Assembly: GCA_024698345.1 (NCBI GenBank)
Contig: JAILRH010000237.1
Coordinates: forward strand, 1 to 50,095
DNA from: Lachnospiraceae bacterium
GTDB taxonomy: Bacteria; Bacillota; Clostridia; Lachnospirales; Lachnospiraceae
Length of the DNA: 50,095 bases
Direction: 5' to 3'
Shown: positions 49,911-50,095 of the stretch, one piece after another
How positions within the stretch are numbered: the first letter of the stretch is position 1
Layout of the letters: each line of letters starts with the position of its first letter
Program-made: the position numbers and the translations under genes
Notes under the pieces: generated by a model
Seen by the model: the letters and a program-made list of their open reading frames with translations, nothing else
What the model was told of the DNA's origin: nothing
Database searches by the model: none

Positions 49911-50018
49911 TTAGCTATTGCCGTTATTATTTCCTGTACCAGCATTGCAACAACCAATATAACCATTAGTCTCGCCGTATAATACTACTGTCTTCTTAAT
50001 CTCTCTAACTTTTTTCAT
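49911..50018 (-). CDS. Candidate RiPP precursor peptide, 35 residues
   Basis: A very short gene at the head of the cluster. The N-terminal part MKKVREIKKTVVLYG is basic then hydrophobic, a plausible leader; the tail GCCNAGTGNNNGNS has two adjacent Cys residues and is Gly/Asn-rich, a plausible core for a radical SAM enzyme. GGAGAAGGAG lies ten bases before the ATG, and the next gene encodes an intracellular protease. The same frame stays open upstream to the window edge, but those codons (many Lys and Arg) look non-coding, so the ATG at 50018 is preferred. It does not match a RiPP class that I know. Another copy could lie beyond the edge. Confidence 0.75.
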   Translation of the reverse strand: MKKVREIKKTVVLYGETNGYIGCCNAGTGNNNGNS

Positions 50019-50095
50019 TTTAATTAATCTCCTTCTCCAAATCGTCTTTTGACTTTTTCTTTTAATAAATGTTTTTTCAGGATTTAACTCCCATA

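Noticed and set aside
50019..50095. N-terminal extension of the precursor peptide to the window edge
   Set aside because: The frame is open, but its Lys/Arg-rich text includes the translated ribosome binding site (GGAGAAGGAG), so the ATG at 50018 is the better start. Sequence beyond the edge is needed to be certain.
1..50095. tRNA, rRNA, insertion sequences with transposase, prophage genes, CRISPR arrays
   Set aside because: None was recognised on reading both strands; this is not a substitute for a covariance or profile search.

Overview
The window looks like a chromosome segment of a gut Lachnospiraceae-type Firmicute (Butyrivibrio, Coprococcus or Lachnospira relatives). The evidence is low-GC coding, strong AGGAGG ribosome binding sites, a zinc-type S18 in an rpsF-ssb-rpsR operon, CotF-like spore coat genes, DUF3791/DUF3990/DUF4869 genes, secreted enzymes with PTEAP or APTTV linkers, and a GH3 enzyme with the reversed domain order known from Butyrivibrio and Ruminococcus. 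The genus cannot be fixed by reading alone.

Left part (1-5500, minus strand): the first genes of a surface polysaccharide operon. DegT aminotransferase, initiating sugar transferase, PglD-like acetyltransferase, two glycosyltransferases and a partial gene follow a consensus promoter (TTGACA-17-TATAAT) flanked upstream by a 25-bp tandem repeat. From 5.6 to 10.9 kb is a patchwork of small accessory genes: a P-loop/DUF4869 pair, a DUF3791-DUF3990-DUF3791 operon with an ADP-ribosyltransferase-like protein, two related small proteins (one missed by a 60-codon cutoff), an Rpn-type nuclease with palindromes over its promoter, and two spore-coat-like genes.

Middle part (11-37 kb, mostly minus strand): a glucan-degradation and cell-surface locus. 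It holds a cytoplasmic GH3 beta-glucosidase, a secreted GH55-like beta-helix protein, a secreted GH16 laminarinase, a secreted GH87-type alpha-1,3-glucanase and a secreted protein with two SGNH esterase domains. It also holds three secreted carbohydrate-binding-like proteins, one with a sortase signal. Four of the secreted proteins end in the same unnamed domain of about 150 residues. Two others end in an almost identical lysine-rich tail. Beta-1,3- plus alpha-1,3-glucanases together suggest fungal cell-wall glucan as substrate (inference). The housekeeping rpsF-ssb-rpsR operon sits inside this locus. At 37.4 kb a class B sortase carries a C-terminal BspA-like leucine-rich repeat and lies divergent to the sortase-substrate gene, with LacI-like palindromes between them.

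Right part (40.2-50.0 kb, minus strand): what looks like a complete ribosomal-peptide (RiPP) biosynthesis cluster. In transcription order it contains a 35-codon precursor gene with a CC/Asn-rich tail, a terminator or attenuator, a subtilase fused to a BioD/DUF1611-like P-loop domain, a radical SAM/SPASM maturase, an acyl-carrier-like protein, two ABC exporter subunits and a 790-residue protein with a BtrH/C39-like segment. This is the best candidate for an undescribed system in the window. It may be related to the clostridial CcpM/CLI_3235 peptide maturation systems, which needs a database check.
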